Assembly: GCA_016178725.1 (NCBI GenBank)
Contig: JACOSV010000084.1
Span: forward strand, 1 to 55,204
Direction of reading: 5' to 3'
DNA length: 55,204 bases
Origin: Candidatus Eiseniibacteriota bacterium
GTDB lineage: Bacteria > Eisenbacteria > RBG-16-71-46
The position numbers were made by a program, and so were the translations under genes. Under the pieces are notes generated by a model, which did no database searches, was not told the DNA's origin, and saw only the letters and a list, made by a program, of their open reading frames with translations. This document shows, one piece after another, positions 34,432 to 42,956 of this stretch; within the stretch, counting starts at the first letter, position 1; every line of letters starts with the position of its first letter.

Positions 34432-35612
34432 CGCCGGCGCGCGTGCCCGCGATGCACGCCGGAGCGCCCCCGATCGCACCCGACCATCCCATGGCCATCC
34501 GACTCAACAAGCTGCTCGCGACCCGCGGCATCGGCTCGCGCCGCGCCTGCGACGCGCTGATCGAGGCGGGCTCGGTGCGCGTGAACGGCACCGTGATCCG
34601 CGAGCCCGGCACGCAGGTCGAGCCCGGGCGCGATCGCGTCCAGGTCCACGGACGTCCGATCCCCGGGCCGAGCGCGCTCCGCTACGTGATGATCCACAAG
34701 CCGGTCGGCATGATCACGACGCTCGACGATCCCGAGGGGCGTCCGACGATCAAGCGCCTGCTGCCGCCCGGCCCGCGGCTCTTTCCCGTCGGCCGGCTCG
34801 ACGCCGAGACCAGCGGTCTCCTGATCGCGACCAACGACGGCGACCTCGCGCACCATCTCATGCATCCGCGCTACGGCGTCGCGAAGGTGTATCGCGCGCG
34901 GCTCGACCGCGTCGCCGACGGGGAGCAGCTGCGGCGGCTACGCAGCGGCGTCGAGTTCGAGCCGGGCGTCGTGAGCGGGCCGTGCGACGTGCGCGTGCAC
35001 AGCGCGCGACCGCAGCGCTTCGAGATCGAGATCACGCTCAACGAAGGGCGCTACCGCCAGGTGCGGCGGATGTGCGAGGCGGTCGCGCTCACGGTGCGCT
35101 CGCTGCATCGCGCCGCCTACGGTCCGTTGCGCCTCGGGACGCTGCCGCGCGGCGCGGCTCGAGATCTGACCGCCGTGGAAGTGCGCCGACTGCGCGCCGC
35201 GAGCGCGCGCCCGGTGGCGCCGCGTCCCGCGTCCCCCAAGGGCGCCGGTGTGCGCTTCCGTCCGCGGCCGGCGTCCCCCAAGGGCGCCGGTGTGCGCTTC
35301 CGTCCGCGGCCGGCGTCCGGCGCGGGCGCCGGCGTCCGCTTCCGTCCACGGCCCGCGCCCGGCGCGGGCGCCGGTGTGCGCTTCCGTCCGCGGCCGGCGT
35401 CCGGCGCGGGCGCCGGCGTCCGCTTCCGTCCACGGCCCGCCGGGTCGCGTCCTCGGTCGGGATCCCCGCGACGATCGGGTGCAATGCCGCCCGCGGCTGG
35501 GCGGGGACGCCCGCGGACCGGGACGGCGAGGCCCGGCGCGCGGCGAGCCGGTCCAGGCGGGGCCCCCCGTGGCCGCTCGAATCGGCAGGGGCGAGGTCGG
35601 CCAAAATATTGA
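34428..35612 (+). CDS. rluB: RluB-type rRNA pseudouridine synthase with Arg-rich repeat tail
   Basis: 394 residues from ATG 34428 (ATGA overlap with scpB); an ATG at 34491 would start exactly at the S4 domain. The S4 RNA-binding domain (RLNKLLATRGIGSRRACDAL) precedes the RsuA/RluB catalytic domain with Asp in VGRLDAETSGLL. RluB makes pseudouridine in helix 89 of 23S rRNA in E. coli; RsuA, RluE and RluF are alternatives, though the neighbourhood favours RluB. The last ~140 residues are a basic, low-complexity tail including five 14-residue repeats and a GRGRP-like end. Confidence 0.9.
   Translation: MTPARVPAMHAGAPPIAPDHPMAIRLNKLLATRGIGSRRACDALIEAGSVRVNGTVIREPGTQVEPGRDRVQVHGRPIPGPSALRYVMIHKPVGMITTLDDPEGRPTIKRLLPPGPRLFPVGRLDAETSGLLIATNDGDLAHHLMHPRYGVAKVYRARLDRVADGEQLRRLRSGVEFEPGVVSGPCDVRVHSARPQRFEIEITLNEGRYRQVRRMCEAVALTVRSLHRAAYGPLRLGTLPRGAARDLTAVEVRRLRAASARPVAPRPASPKGAGVRFRPRPASPKGAGVRFRPRPASGAGAGVRFRPRPAPGAGAGVRFRPRPASGAGAGVRFRPRPAGSRPRSGSPRRSGAMPPAAGRGRPRTGTARPGARRAGPGGAPRGRSNRQGRGRPKY
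35226..35435 (+). repeat. Five 42-bp tandem repeats in the rluB tail
   Basis: Five in-frame copies of a 42-bp unit encode PASPKGAGVRFRPR (twice), then PASGAGAGVRFRPR and PAPGAGAGVRFRPR variants. The first two units are nearly identical, and units 3 and 5 match each other, so copies have expanded or converted recently. Confidence 0.95.
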
Positions 35613-35866
35613 CTTGGAGTCGATTCGCGCGTTGCCATAAACTAATGCTGGAGCGCCGGACACCCGCCGACAATTCCCGCCGCCGCGGAACGCTTCGTGC
35701 GCTCATGAGGGGTTGACCACCGGCCTTGGGGGCCGGATCAGGCCCCCTCGCATGGATGCGATCGCCACTCGGAGCGTCCGTGCGACTCGATTCCCTCGTC
35801 CTCCAGCCGACCGCGGTCCCCGCAAGCGGGGATCTTTCGGGAACGCTCACGCCCCCCGCCGGGGTA
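35613..35866. promoter_or_regulatory. Structured leader with two mutually exclusive hairpins
   Basis: No gene is seen in these 254 bp. CCGGCC (35720-35725) can pair with GGCCGG (35731-35736). The overlapping GGGGGCC (35728-35734) can instead pair with GGCCCCC (35741-35747). No T-run follows. TTGACT at 35609 has no -10 at normal spacing (TAAACT at 35638 is 23 bp away). A C-rich/G-rich pair also lies just before the ATG at 35867. It may be an attenuator or only part of a terminator for the rluB operon. Confidence 0.4.
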
Positions 35867-36373
35867 ATGAACGATGAACGTCCGGAGGAGAACGCGGCCC
35901 GCGCACGCGATCGGCGCGAGCGTGCCGCGGCGATGATGCGCGGCATGCTCCTCGTGGCGACCGTCTGTGTGACCTTGCTGGGTCAGGGCGAGCGTTCGCG
36001 AGTGGATCCGCGCTTCGTCTCACCGAGCGCGACCTTGAGCACCTACTGGACTGCGCTGCGCACCGGTGATGCCGCCGGCGCGTGGGAGTGCCTCGTCGAG
36101 GGACGACACGATCTGCCGCTGCCCGGCATGCTGTGGTTCATGCCGCCGACGGACGATCTTTCGCTCACGGCGTTCCACTCGCTGCCCGTGACGCACGGGC
36201 GCATGCTGGTGAGCTACGAGGTTCGCTATCGGCCGACCGGCTCGAGTGAGCATCGGCACTTTCGCACCGCCGACGAGCTGGTGCGCATGCGCGGCGAATG
36301 GCGCATCGCACGACCGCTCGGCGAGGCGAGCATGCCGGCGATCGAGTCGACCCCCCGGCCGGTTGACAGCTGA
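35867..36373 (+). CDS. Membrane-anchored NTF2-like hypothetical protein
   Basis: 168 residues from ATG 35867; in-frame starts further upstream (35726) would place the leader structure in the coding region. A basic N-terminus precedes one hydrophobic segment (MLLVATVCVTLLG), then a domain beginning STYWTALRTGDAAGAWECLV and ending RTADELVRMRGEWRIARP. This is the pattern of secreted NTF2-like/DUF4878 folds that follow a membrane anchor. Function is unknown. A promoter for the next gene overlaps its stop codon. Confidence 0.6.
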   Translation: MNDERPEENAARARDRRERAAAMMRGMLLVATVCVTLLGQGERSRVDPRFVSPSATLSTYWTALRTGDAAGAWECLVEGRHDLPLPGMLWFMPPTDDLSLTAFHSLPVTHGRMLVSYEVRYRPTGSSEHRHFRTADELVRMRGEWRIARPLGEASMPAIESTPRPVDS

Positions 36374-36392
36374 AACATCGCGCTCGTAGGCT
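36363..36392 (+). promoter_or_regulatory. Candidate promoter of the PorV-like gene
   Basis: TTGACA at 36363-36368, an 18-bp spacer and TAGGCT at 36387-36392, with the ATG 41 bp downstream at 36433. The -35 hexamer is a perfect consensus match. Confidence 0.6.
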
Positions 36393-36432
36393 CGGGCGCT
36401 CGCTTCACTCGCTCTTCACCTCGAGGCTTGGC

Positions 36433-37572
36433 ATGACGCGCCCCACCCGCAGCCGGGCCGCCCGCGGCATCCTTCCCTTCCTCACGATCGTCGGCAGTCT
36501 CCTCACGCTCTCGACCGCACACGCCACCAAGTACGCCGGCGATTTCCTCAAGGCGCCAGTCGGAGCGCGCGCGATCGGGATGGGGGGAGCGTTCACGGCG
36601 GTCGCGGACGACGCGACCGCGCCTTACTGGAATCCCGCGGGCATGATCTTCCTGCCCTACAAGGAAGTGATCCCGCAGCACGCCGAGAAGTTCGGCAGCC
36701 TCGAGAACCAGGACTACATCGGCGGCGTGCTGCCGCTCGGCGACGGCGCGAGCCGGAACTCCAGCCGGCAGGCGGCGATCGGCTTCGGCATCGTGCGGCT
36801 CGCGGTAGACGACATCCCGGTGACGCCGCGCCCCGGCGATCTCAAGTTCGGCCAGTTCCTCGACTACGGCGTGGACGGCATCGACAAGACGTTCGACTAC
36901 GGCGAGGGCGACGGGAAGTGGGAGCCGGGCGAGCGCATCCTCGACATCAACCTGTTTCGCGCCAGCAGCAGCCAGATCGCCGAGCTGCTCTCGTACGCAC
37001 GGCACTACGGGCCGCACCTGGCGTTCGGCGGCAATCTCAAGTTCATCCAGCAGAGCCTGCCCGACACGATCCCCGGCCGGCACGTGAAGTCGTTCGGCGC
37101 CGGCATCGACGCGGGCATGCTGTACATGGCGACCGACGCCGTCACGGTCGGCGTCGTCGTGCACGACCTGACGACCACGTTCCTCACCTGGGGCAACGGC
37201 GTGCGCGAGCGGATCGATCCGACCATGGACAGCGGCGTCGCGTTCAACTTCTATCCCGCCGACAAGAACGCGCTCACGTGGGCGATCGACGTGGGATGGG
37301 GGTTCGACCACATGCCCGACACCGAGCTGCGCGTGGGCGCGGTCACCGCCGACGTCCGCACCGGACTCGAGTACTGGTACAAGAACACCTTCGCCCTGCG
37401 CTCGGGGCTGAACGGCAAGGACCTCACGTTCGGCGCCGGCGTGCGCTACAAGCACGTCGGCGTGGACTACGCGCTCGACCTGCATCGCTTCTTCGCGGCG
37501 GGACAGAGCGACTTCCCGAGCAGCTCGGATCTCGACGCCACGCATCTCGTGTCGGCGTCCTACAGCTGGTAG
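36433..37572 (+). CDS. PorV/PorQ-family outer-membrane protein
   Basis: 379 residues with a signal peptide (ILPFLTIVGSLLTLSTAHA). Just after it stands APVGARAIGMGGAFTAVADD then APYWNPAGM, the hallmark of the PorV/PorQ (UPF0164, FadL-like) family, and the protein ends in a typical aromatic strand (HLVSASYSW). In Bacteroidetes, PorV shuttles type IX secretion substrates. Relatives in other FCB phyla are common and mostly unstudied. Several proteins in this window carry Por-type C-terminal modules, so a sorting role is plausible but inferred. Confidence 0.82.
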   Translation: MTRPTRSRAARGILPFLTIVGSLLTLSTAHATKYAGDFLKAPVGARAIGMGGAFTAVADDATAPYWNPAGMIFLPYKEVIPQHAEKFGSLENQDYIGGVLPLGDGASRNSSRQAAIGFGIVRLAVDDIPVTPRPGDLKFGQFLDYGVDGIDKTFDYGEGDGKWEPGERILDINLFRASSSQIAELLSYARHYGPHLAFGGNLKFIQQSLPDTIPGRHVKSFGAGIDAGMLYMATDAVTVGVVVHDLTTTFLTWGNGVRERIDPTMDSGVAFNFYPADKNALTWAIDVGWGFDHMPDTELRVGAVTADVRTGLEYWYKNTFALRSGLNGKDLTFGAGVRYKHVGVDYALDLHRFFAAGQSDFPSSSDLDATHLVSASYSW

Positions 37573-37623
37573 CCGCGCCCGCGGCGATCGCGCGCGCGCC
37601 GCGCCCGCGGCGACCGCGCCGTC

Positions 37624-37652
37624 TTGACTTGATCCCGAGCGCTCCGTAGCTT
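37624..37652 (+). promoter_or_regulatory. Candidate promoter of the glgC pair
   Basis: TTGACT at 37624-37629, a 17-bp spacer and TAGCTT at 37647-37652, about 45 bp before the GTG at 37697. CGGAGAGAG then provides a ribosome binding site. Confidence 0.55.
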
Positions 37653-37696
37653 CGCCGCTCCCTCCGATTCATCCTCCCTTCCCGGAGAGAGCGGAC

Positions 37697-38953
37697 GTGC
37701 GCGAGGTGATGGCGCTGGTGCTGGCGGGTGGCAGCGGCGGGCGCTTGAGCGTCCTCGCCGCCGAGCGCGCGGTGAGCGCGGTCCCCTTCGGCGGCAAGTA
37801 CCGCATCATCGATTTCGTCTTGAGCAACTGCTGCCACTCGGGCATCCGCCACGTCGGGGTGCTCACGCAGCACGCGCCGGCCTCGCTCCACGACCACATC
37901 GGCTCGGGACGCGCGTGGGACCTCGACGGCCGCGACGAGGGCGTGTTCATCCTCCAGCCGTTCATGACCCGCGACCGCGCCGGCTGGTACCGCGGCGGCG
38001 CCGACGCGATCGCGCAGAACTGGGACACGATCGAGGAGTCGCGCGCGGCGCGGGTGCTCGTGCTCTCCGGCGACCACGTCTACAAGATGGACTACCGCGC
38101 GCTCATCCATGCGCACGCGCGGAGCGGCGCCGCGGTCACGGTCGCGGTCGTGCCGATTGATCCCGGCGAGTCGCGGCGCTTCGGCATGGTGACCACCGAC
38201 GGCGAGGGGCGCGTGCTCGCGTTCGACGAGAAGCCGGAGCGGAGCGACGCGCGGCTCGCCTCGATGGGCGTCTATCTGTTCGAGACCGAGGTGTTGCGCG
38301 AGGCCGCGCGCGGGCGGCCGGTGGACGTGGCGCTCGACATCCTGCGGCCGCTGGTCGCAGCGGGGGAGCACGTCCACGCGCACGAGTTCGGCGGCTACTG
38401 GGAGGATGTGGGGGAGATCGCCACCTTCTACCGCGCGAACTTGGACCTGCTCATGCCCGACCCGCGCCTGCTGCTGCACGACGCTCGCTGGCCGATCCTG
38501 ACGCGCGACGAGGAGCGCTCGCCGGCGCTGTTCCTGCCCGGCGCCGACGTCGAGGACAGCCTGATCGCGAACGGCTGCCGCGTCGCCGGGCGCGTGCGCA
38601 ACTCGGTGCTGTTCCCGGGCGTCACGGTGCTGCCGGGCGCCGAGATCGTGGACTCGGTCGTCATGCAGGACGTGGGCGTCTCGCGCTCGGCGCGCATCCG
38701 CCGCGCGATCGTGGACAAGTTCGCGCACGTCGGCGAGGGCGTGGCGATCGGCGCCGGCGAGCGCTCGGGCGATTCCGCGCTCGCGTGGCTCGATGGGCTG
38801 ACGCTGGTGGGCAAGGACTCGGTGATCCCCGAGGGCGCGACCGTCGCGTCCGAGGTCGTGATCGGCGTCGGCGCCGGCGCGGCGGACTTCGCCCGGCCGC
38901 TCACGCCGGGGACGCGCATCGCCGACCGTCTCGCGACGCAGGGCCTCGTGTGA
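37697..38953 (+). CDS. GlgC-like ADP-glucose pyrophosphorylase paralogue (copy 1)
   Basis: 418 residues: an N-terminal nucleotidyltransferase domain ([49 protein letters not shown]) and a C-terminal left-handed beta-helix. The conserved RAKPAV segment before PFGGK reads RAVSAV, so the Lys-Pro found in GlgC (Lys39 region of the E. coli enzyme, linked to substrate or effector binding) is missing. It may be a regulatory or altered-specificity subunit, comparable in idea to GlgD of Firmicutes. It overlaps copy 2 by 4 bp. Confidence 0.85.
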   Translation: MREVMALVLAGGSGGRLSVLAAERAVSAVPFGGKYRIIDFVLSNCCHSGIRHVGVLTQHAPASLHDHIGSGRAWDLDGRDEGVFILQPFMTRDRAGWYRGGADAIAQNWDTIEESRAARVLVLSGDHVYKMDYRALIHAHARSGAAVTVAVVPIDPGESRRFGMVTTDGEGRVLAFDEKPERSDARLASMGVYLFETEVLREAARGRPVDVALDILRPLVAAGEHVHAHEFGGYWEDVGEIATFYRANLDLLMPDPRLLLHDARWPILTRDEERSPALFLPGADVEDSLIANGCRVAGRVRNSVLFPGVTVLPGAEIVDSVVMQDVGVSRSARIRRAIVDKFAHVGEGVAIGAGERSGDSALAWLDGLTLVGKDSVIPEGATVASEVVIGVGAGAADFARPLTPGTRIADRLATQGLV

Positions 38954-40227
38954 CCGGCTCGCCGTACGCGTTCATCCTCGCCGGCGGCCTCGGCTCGCGC
39001 CTGTGTCTGCTCTCGGAGCGGCGCGCGAAGCCGGCGGTGCCGTTCGGCGGCAAGTACCGCATCATCGACTTCACGCTCTCGAACTGCGTCAACTCCGGCA
39101 TCTACGACGTCGGCGTGCTGACGCAGTACCGGCCCACGTCGCTGCGCCAGCACATCGGCATCGGCCGGCCGTGGGATCTCGACCGCACGCGCGGCGGCGT
39201 GCAGCTGCTGCAGCCCTCGCTCGATTCGGTCGAGAGCGACTGGTACCAGGGCACCGCGGACGCGATCTATCGCAACCTGCTCCATCTGCGGCGCCGCGCG
39301 TCGGAGCACGTCGTGGTGCTCTCCGGCGACCACGTCTACAAGATGGACTACACGCACCTCTTCGCGTTCCACGCCGCGAGCCACGCCAGCGTCACCGTCG
39401 CGGTCACGGAGGTGCCGGCCGAGTCGGTGAGCGCGTTCGGGATCATCGAGGCCGAGCGCGACGGCCGCGTCGTCGGCTTCCAGGAAAAGCCGCGGCAGTC
39501 GCGTTCACGGCTCGCCTCGATGGGCGTCTACCTGTTCGACCGGCGCTCGCTGATCGAGTGGCTGACCGAAGACGCGGCGATCCCCGAATCGGGCCACGAC
39601 TTCGGCAAGGACCTGCTGCCGCGGCTGGTCGCGCGCGGCGAGGCGGTGTACGCGCTGCGCTTCCGCGACTACTGGCAGGACGTGGGCACGGTCGACTCGT
39701 ACTACCGCACCAACATGGATCTGCTCTCGGACCGCCCACCGCTCGACTTGAGCGACCCATCGTGGCTGGTGCACACGCAGAGCGCCGACCGCCCGCCGGT
39801 GCGGATCGAGCGCGGTGGCGGCATCGAACGCAGTCTGGTCGCGAACGGCTGCCGCGTCGCGGGGAAGGTGGTCCGCTCGGTGCTGTTCCCGGGCGTGGTC
39901 GTGGCGCCGGGGGCGACGATCACCGACAGCATTGTCATGAACGACACGCTCGTGCTGCGCGGGGCGGCGCTCGACCGCGCGATCGTCGACAAGGAGGTCG
40001 TGGTCGGCGAGAGCGCCCGGCTCGGCTGGGGCGACGCGACCGCGCCGAATCGCGCCTGCCCCGAGCATCTCGCGAGCGGCCTGCTCGTCGTGGGCAAGGG
40101 GGCGCGGGTGCCGGGCGGCGTCACGGTGGGGCGCAACGCCCGGATCGGCGCGATGGTCCCGGAGCGCGAGTTCACGGGCGACGTGCCCGCGGGCGGCGTC
40201 GTGCAGGGCCCCGAGCCGGAGCACTAG
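38950..40227 (+). CDS. glgC: Glucose-1-phosphate adenylyltransferase (copy 2)
   Basis: 425 residues from GTG 38950, overlapping the previous stop (GTGA). All main GlgC motifs are present: [50 protein letters not shown]. It makes ADP-glucose from ATP and glucose-1-phosphate for glycogen synthesis and is probably the catalytically normal member of the pair. Coupled translation with copy 1 suggests a heteromeric enzyme. No glgA or glgB is in the window. Confidence 0.93.
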   Translation: MTGSPYAFILAGGLGSRLCLLSERRAKPAVPFGGKYRIIDFTLSNCVNSGIYDVGVLTQYRPTSLRQHIGIGRPWDLDRTRGGVQLLQPSLDSVESDWYQGTADAIYRNLLHLRRRASEHVVVLSGDHVYKMDYTHLFAFHAASHASVTVAVTEVPAESVSAFGIIEAERDGRVVGFQEKPRQSRSRLASMGVYLFDRRSLIEWLTEDAAIPESGHDFGKDLLPRLVARGEAVYALRFRDYWQDVGTVDSYYRTNMDLLSDRPPLDLSDPSWLVHTQSADRPPVRIERGGGIERSLVANGCRVAGKVVRSVLFPGVVVAPGATITDSIVMNDTLVLRGAALDRAIVDKEVVVGESARLGWGDATAPNRACPEHLASGLLVVGKGARVPGGVTVGRNARIGAMVPEREFTGDVPAGGVVQGPEPEH

Positions 40228-40265
40228 TCGGACGCCCCGGCACGGTCCGCCGATCCGCTCGAGTC

Positions 40266-40295
40266 TTGACCGACCTCGAACGGCCGCCATAACCT
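40266..40295 (+). promoter_or_regulatory. Candidate promoter of the propeller-repeat gene
   Basis: TTGACC at 40266-40271, an 18-bp spacer and TAACCT at 40290-40295. Initiation would fall near 40302, arguing that the coding start is downstream of the GTG at 40302. Confidence 0.5.
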
Positions 40296-40349
40296 TGCAG
40301 GGTGGCGAAAGTCCGTTCAGTTCCATTCAGCACTACTACAGGCAGTTGC

Positions 40350-42848
40350 GTGGATCGTCGTGTCCCGACGCTAGCAGGACCCGGCGGCGGCGCGGCGTGG
40401 CTGGCGCTCGTGGCCGTCGCCATGTGCGCATCCGTCGCTCGGGGCGAGACGCTCAATCCGAACTTGTGGGGCACGGATGGGAACGTCACGGCCATTGCGC
40501 AGTCCGCCAACACCCTCTACATCGGCGGCGCCTTCAGCTCGGTCGCTCCGAACACCGGCGCGCTCGTGCCGATCGATCTCCGCAGCGGTCGAGTGCTCCC
40601 TTCACTTCCGAAGGTGGCCGGCGAGGTACGCGCCATGGCTCACGATGGCAGCGGCGGCTGGTTCGTGGGTGGGGTCTTCAATGCCGTAGGCGGAGCCTTC
40701 CGCCACAATCTGGCGCACATCCTCGCCGATGGGACGATCGCGCCATGGGATCCAAACCCCGACGGGATGGACGTCAGCGCCCTGGCACTGAGGGACGGGG
40801 TGGTCTATATCGGCGGCAACTTCAGTCACATCGGGGGGGAGTCCCGTAACTCGATCGCAGCTGTGGACGCCACGATCGGCACCGCAACGGCGTGGAATCC
40901 AAGCGCCGGCGGCTGGGTCTCCACGCTGCTGGTCAAAGACCAGAGGGTTTACGTCGGCGGCGTGTTCAGTACGATCGGCGGGGCAGTTCGGCGCAACCTG
41001 GCGGCGCTCGACGTCACGACAGGAGCGGCCACGAGCTGGGATCCGGAGCCGATCGGTTGGGTGCACGCCATGGCGGTCCGCGGGCGAACGCTCTACGTCG
41101 GTGGCAGCTTCGGCTACATCGCCGGGCGCTATCGCAATCTTCTCGCCGCCGTCGACCTCAAGACCGGCGAAGCATTGGAGTGGAACCCCAACGGGCTGGG
41201 GCTCAACAACCCGTACTTCCCTGCGCCGACCGTCTCATCCATTGCGCTTGAGGGAAACACCCTCTATGTCGGTGGACTGTTCACCTCGATTGGTGGGGCC
41301 GATCGCGCGGGACTTGCTGCTCTCGACGTGCGCACTGGAGTGGCGACCGAATGGAACCCGAATCAGTCGCCGATCTGGATTCTGTCCCTGGCCGTCCACC
41401 GGCAGACTGTTTACGCCGGAGGGTATTTCACGACCATCGCCAACCAGCCGCGGAGCGCGATCGCTGCCTTCGATGCGAGGAGTGGAGAGCTGACCGATTG
41501 GAATCCGAGCGCGAACGGACCGGTTGAGGCCATGGTGGTCAGTGGTGATGTGATCTACGCCGGGGGAGCCTTCGCGAGTGTCGGACCGCGTCTGCTTCGC
41601 CACAACCTCGCTGCATTGGATGCAACGACGGGTGAGGTCAAGGCATGGAACCCGAATCCCGACGGATACATCATCTATGGTCTCGCGGTCGATGCTGGCA
41701 GCGTCTATGTCGGGGGAGGCTTCTCAAACATCGGCGGAGCCGCCCGGAATAATCTAGCCGCTGTGGACACCACCACCGGCGTTGCGACCACATGGAATCC
41801 CGATGCGGACGGCGCCGTCCGCTCGCTCGTGGTCGCCCCAGGGGCCGTCTATGCGGGCGGGGATTTCACGCGAATCGGTGGCCAGCGACGCACGTATCTG
41901 GCAGCACTCGACAAGGGTGCCGGGGCGGCGACGGGTTGGAACCCCGGACCAAACAACTCCGTCTTTGCACTCGTCGACGGCGGCTCCACCCTGTATGTGG
42001 GGGGCGTATTCGACCAGGTGCGAGGAGTCGGTGCGGGCGCCGGCCTCGTGCGCACCAGTCTGGCTGCCGTCGACATGGCCACGGGTGTGGTGCTGCCGTG
42101 GAGCCCCAACGTCGATTCGTGGGTCGCCACTATGGCGCTCTCCGGAGGCACACTCTACGTGGGTGGCAGATTTGGAAGCGTGGGGGGCCAGACCCGGAAC
42201 GCACTGGCGGCCGTTGATGCGACTAGTGGGACAGTGACGCGGTGGAATCCCGATGTTTCCGGGGGGCACGGGGTCTACCCGGTCGTTCATGCCCTGGCCG
42301 TGAATGGCGGGGCGGTCTATGTCGGCGGGGATTTCGACCAAGTCGGCGGCCAACCCCGCAACTGCTTTGCTGCTCTCGATGGCTCCACTGGAACAGCCAC
42401 CGGCTGGAACCCGCATGCCGATGATGTGGTGTGGAGCCTCACCTCCAGCGAGAACTCGATCTTTGCTGGCGGTTGGTTCCGGAGCATCGACGGGTTCCCC
42501 AGCGCGACGCTGGCGGGCGTCACCGTGCCGCCGCCTCGCGCAGTTGCCCAGCTGTTTCGTGCGAGCCAACCGGACATTGCCCACGTGCTTGCCCTTGGGC
42601 AGAACTGGCCGAATCCGGCGCGTTCAAGCACCTCCATTCGCTTCGCGCTACCGGAAGCTGCCGCCGTCGATCTGGAAGTGTTTGACCTTCAAGGCCGGCG
42701 CGTGGCCGTTCCTGTGGATCATGAGCCTCGGTTCGCGGGCGAACACGAGGTCCAGATTCAGACCGCTGGCTGGCGATCGGGCACCTACCTCTATCGGCTT
42801 GTTGCTGGCGGCTCGGTGGTGACCAAGAAGATGCTTGTCGTGAGGTGA
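40350..42848 (+). CDS. Secreted 14-repeat propeller protein with Por/FlgD-type C-terminal sorting domain
   Basis: 832 residues from GTG 40350 (AGG 7 nt upstream, short typical signal peptide); GTG 40302 would coincide with the predicted transcription start. After the signal (WLALVAVAMCASVARG) come 14 units of ~50 residues, each with a (L/V)Y(V/A/I)GG.F core, AA(V/L)D and a WNP end (delta-60/DUF5122-like). Fourteen units could form two seven-bladed propellers. The last ~85 residues (LGQNWPNPARSSTSIRF, LEVFDLQGRRV, GTYLYRLVAGG) are a type-A sorting/FlgD-like module. It is exported and possibly surface-bound; the ligand is unknown. Confidence 0.85.
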   Translation: MDRRVPTLAGPGGGAAWLALVAVAMCASVARGETLNPNLWGTDGNVTAIAQSANTLYIGGAFSSVAPNTGALVPIDLRSGRVLPSLPKVAGEVRAMAHDGSGGWFVGGVFNAVGGAFRHNLAHILADGTIAPWDPNPDGMDVSALALRDGVVYIGGNFSHIGGESRNSIAAVDATIGTATAWNPSAGGWVSTLLVKDQRVYVGGVFSTIGGAVRRNLAALDVTTGAATSWDPEPIGWVHAMAVRGRTLYVGGSFGYIAGRYRNLLAAVDLKTGEALEWNPNGLGLNNPYFPAPTVSSIALEGNTLYVGGLFTSIGGADRAGLAALDVRTGVATEWNPNQSPIWILSLAVHRQTVYAGGYFTTIANQPRSAIAAFDARSGELTDWNPSANGPVEAMVVSGDVIYAGGAFASVGPRLLRHNLAALDATTGEVKAWNPNPDGYIIYGLAVDAGSVYVGGGFSNIGGAARNNLAAVDTTTGVATTWNPDADGAVRSLVVAPGAVYAGGDFTRIGGQRRTYLAALDKGAGAATGWNPGPNNSVFALVDGGSTLYVGGVFDQVRGVGAGAGLVRTSLAAVDMATGVVLPWSPNVDSWVATMALSGGTLYVGGRFGSVGGQTRNALAAVDATSGTVTRWNPDVSGGHGVYPVVHALAVNGGAVYVGGDFDQVGGQPRNCFAALDGSTGTATGWNPHADDVVWSLTSSENSIFAGGWFRSIDGFPSATLAGVTVPPPRAVAQLFRASQPDIAHVLALGQNWPNPARSSTSIRFALPEAAAVDLEVFDLQGRRVAVPVDHEPRFAGEHEVQIQTAGWRSGTYLYRLVAGGSVVTKKMLVVR

Positions 42849-42956
42849 CGTCGGCCGGAGTGGTGGCATCGCGGCGGAGCTGGGTCACCCGAATTTCAGC
42901 CGCGAAGCGAAGAACGGTGCTAGAGGCCAGCCCCTGAAGGTACGTCGGCCGCGCAG

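Noticed and set aside
35728..35747. Simple intrinsic terminator after rluB
   Set aside because: The stem is good but no T-run follows and it lies ~115 bp past the stop; kept only as a possible regulatory structure.
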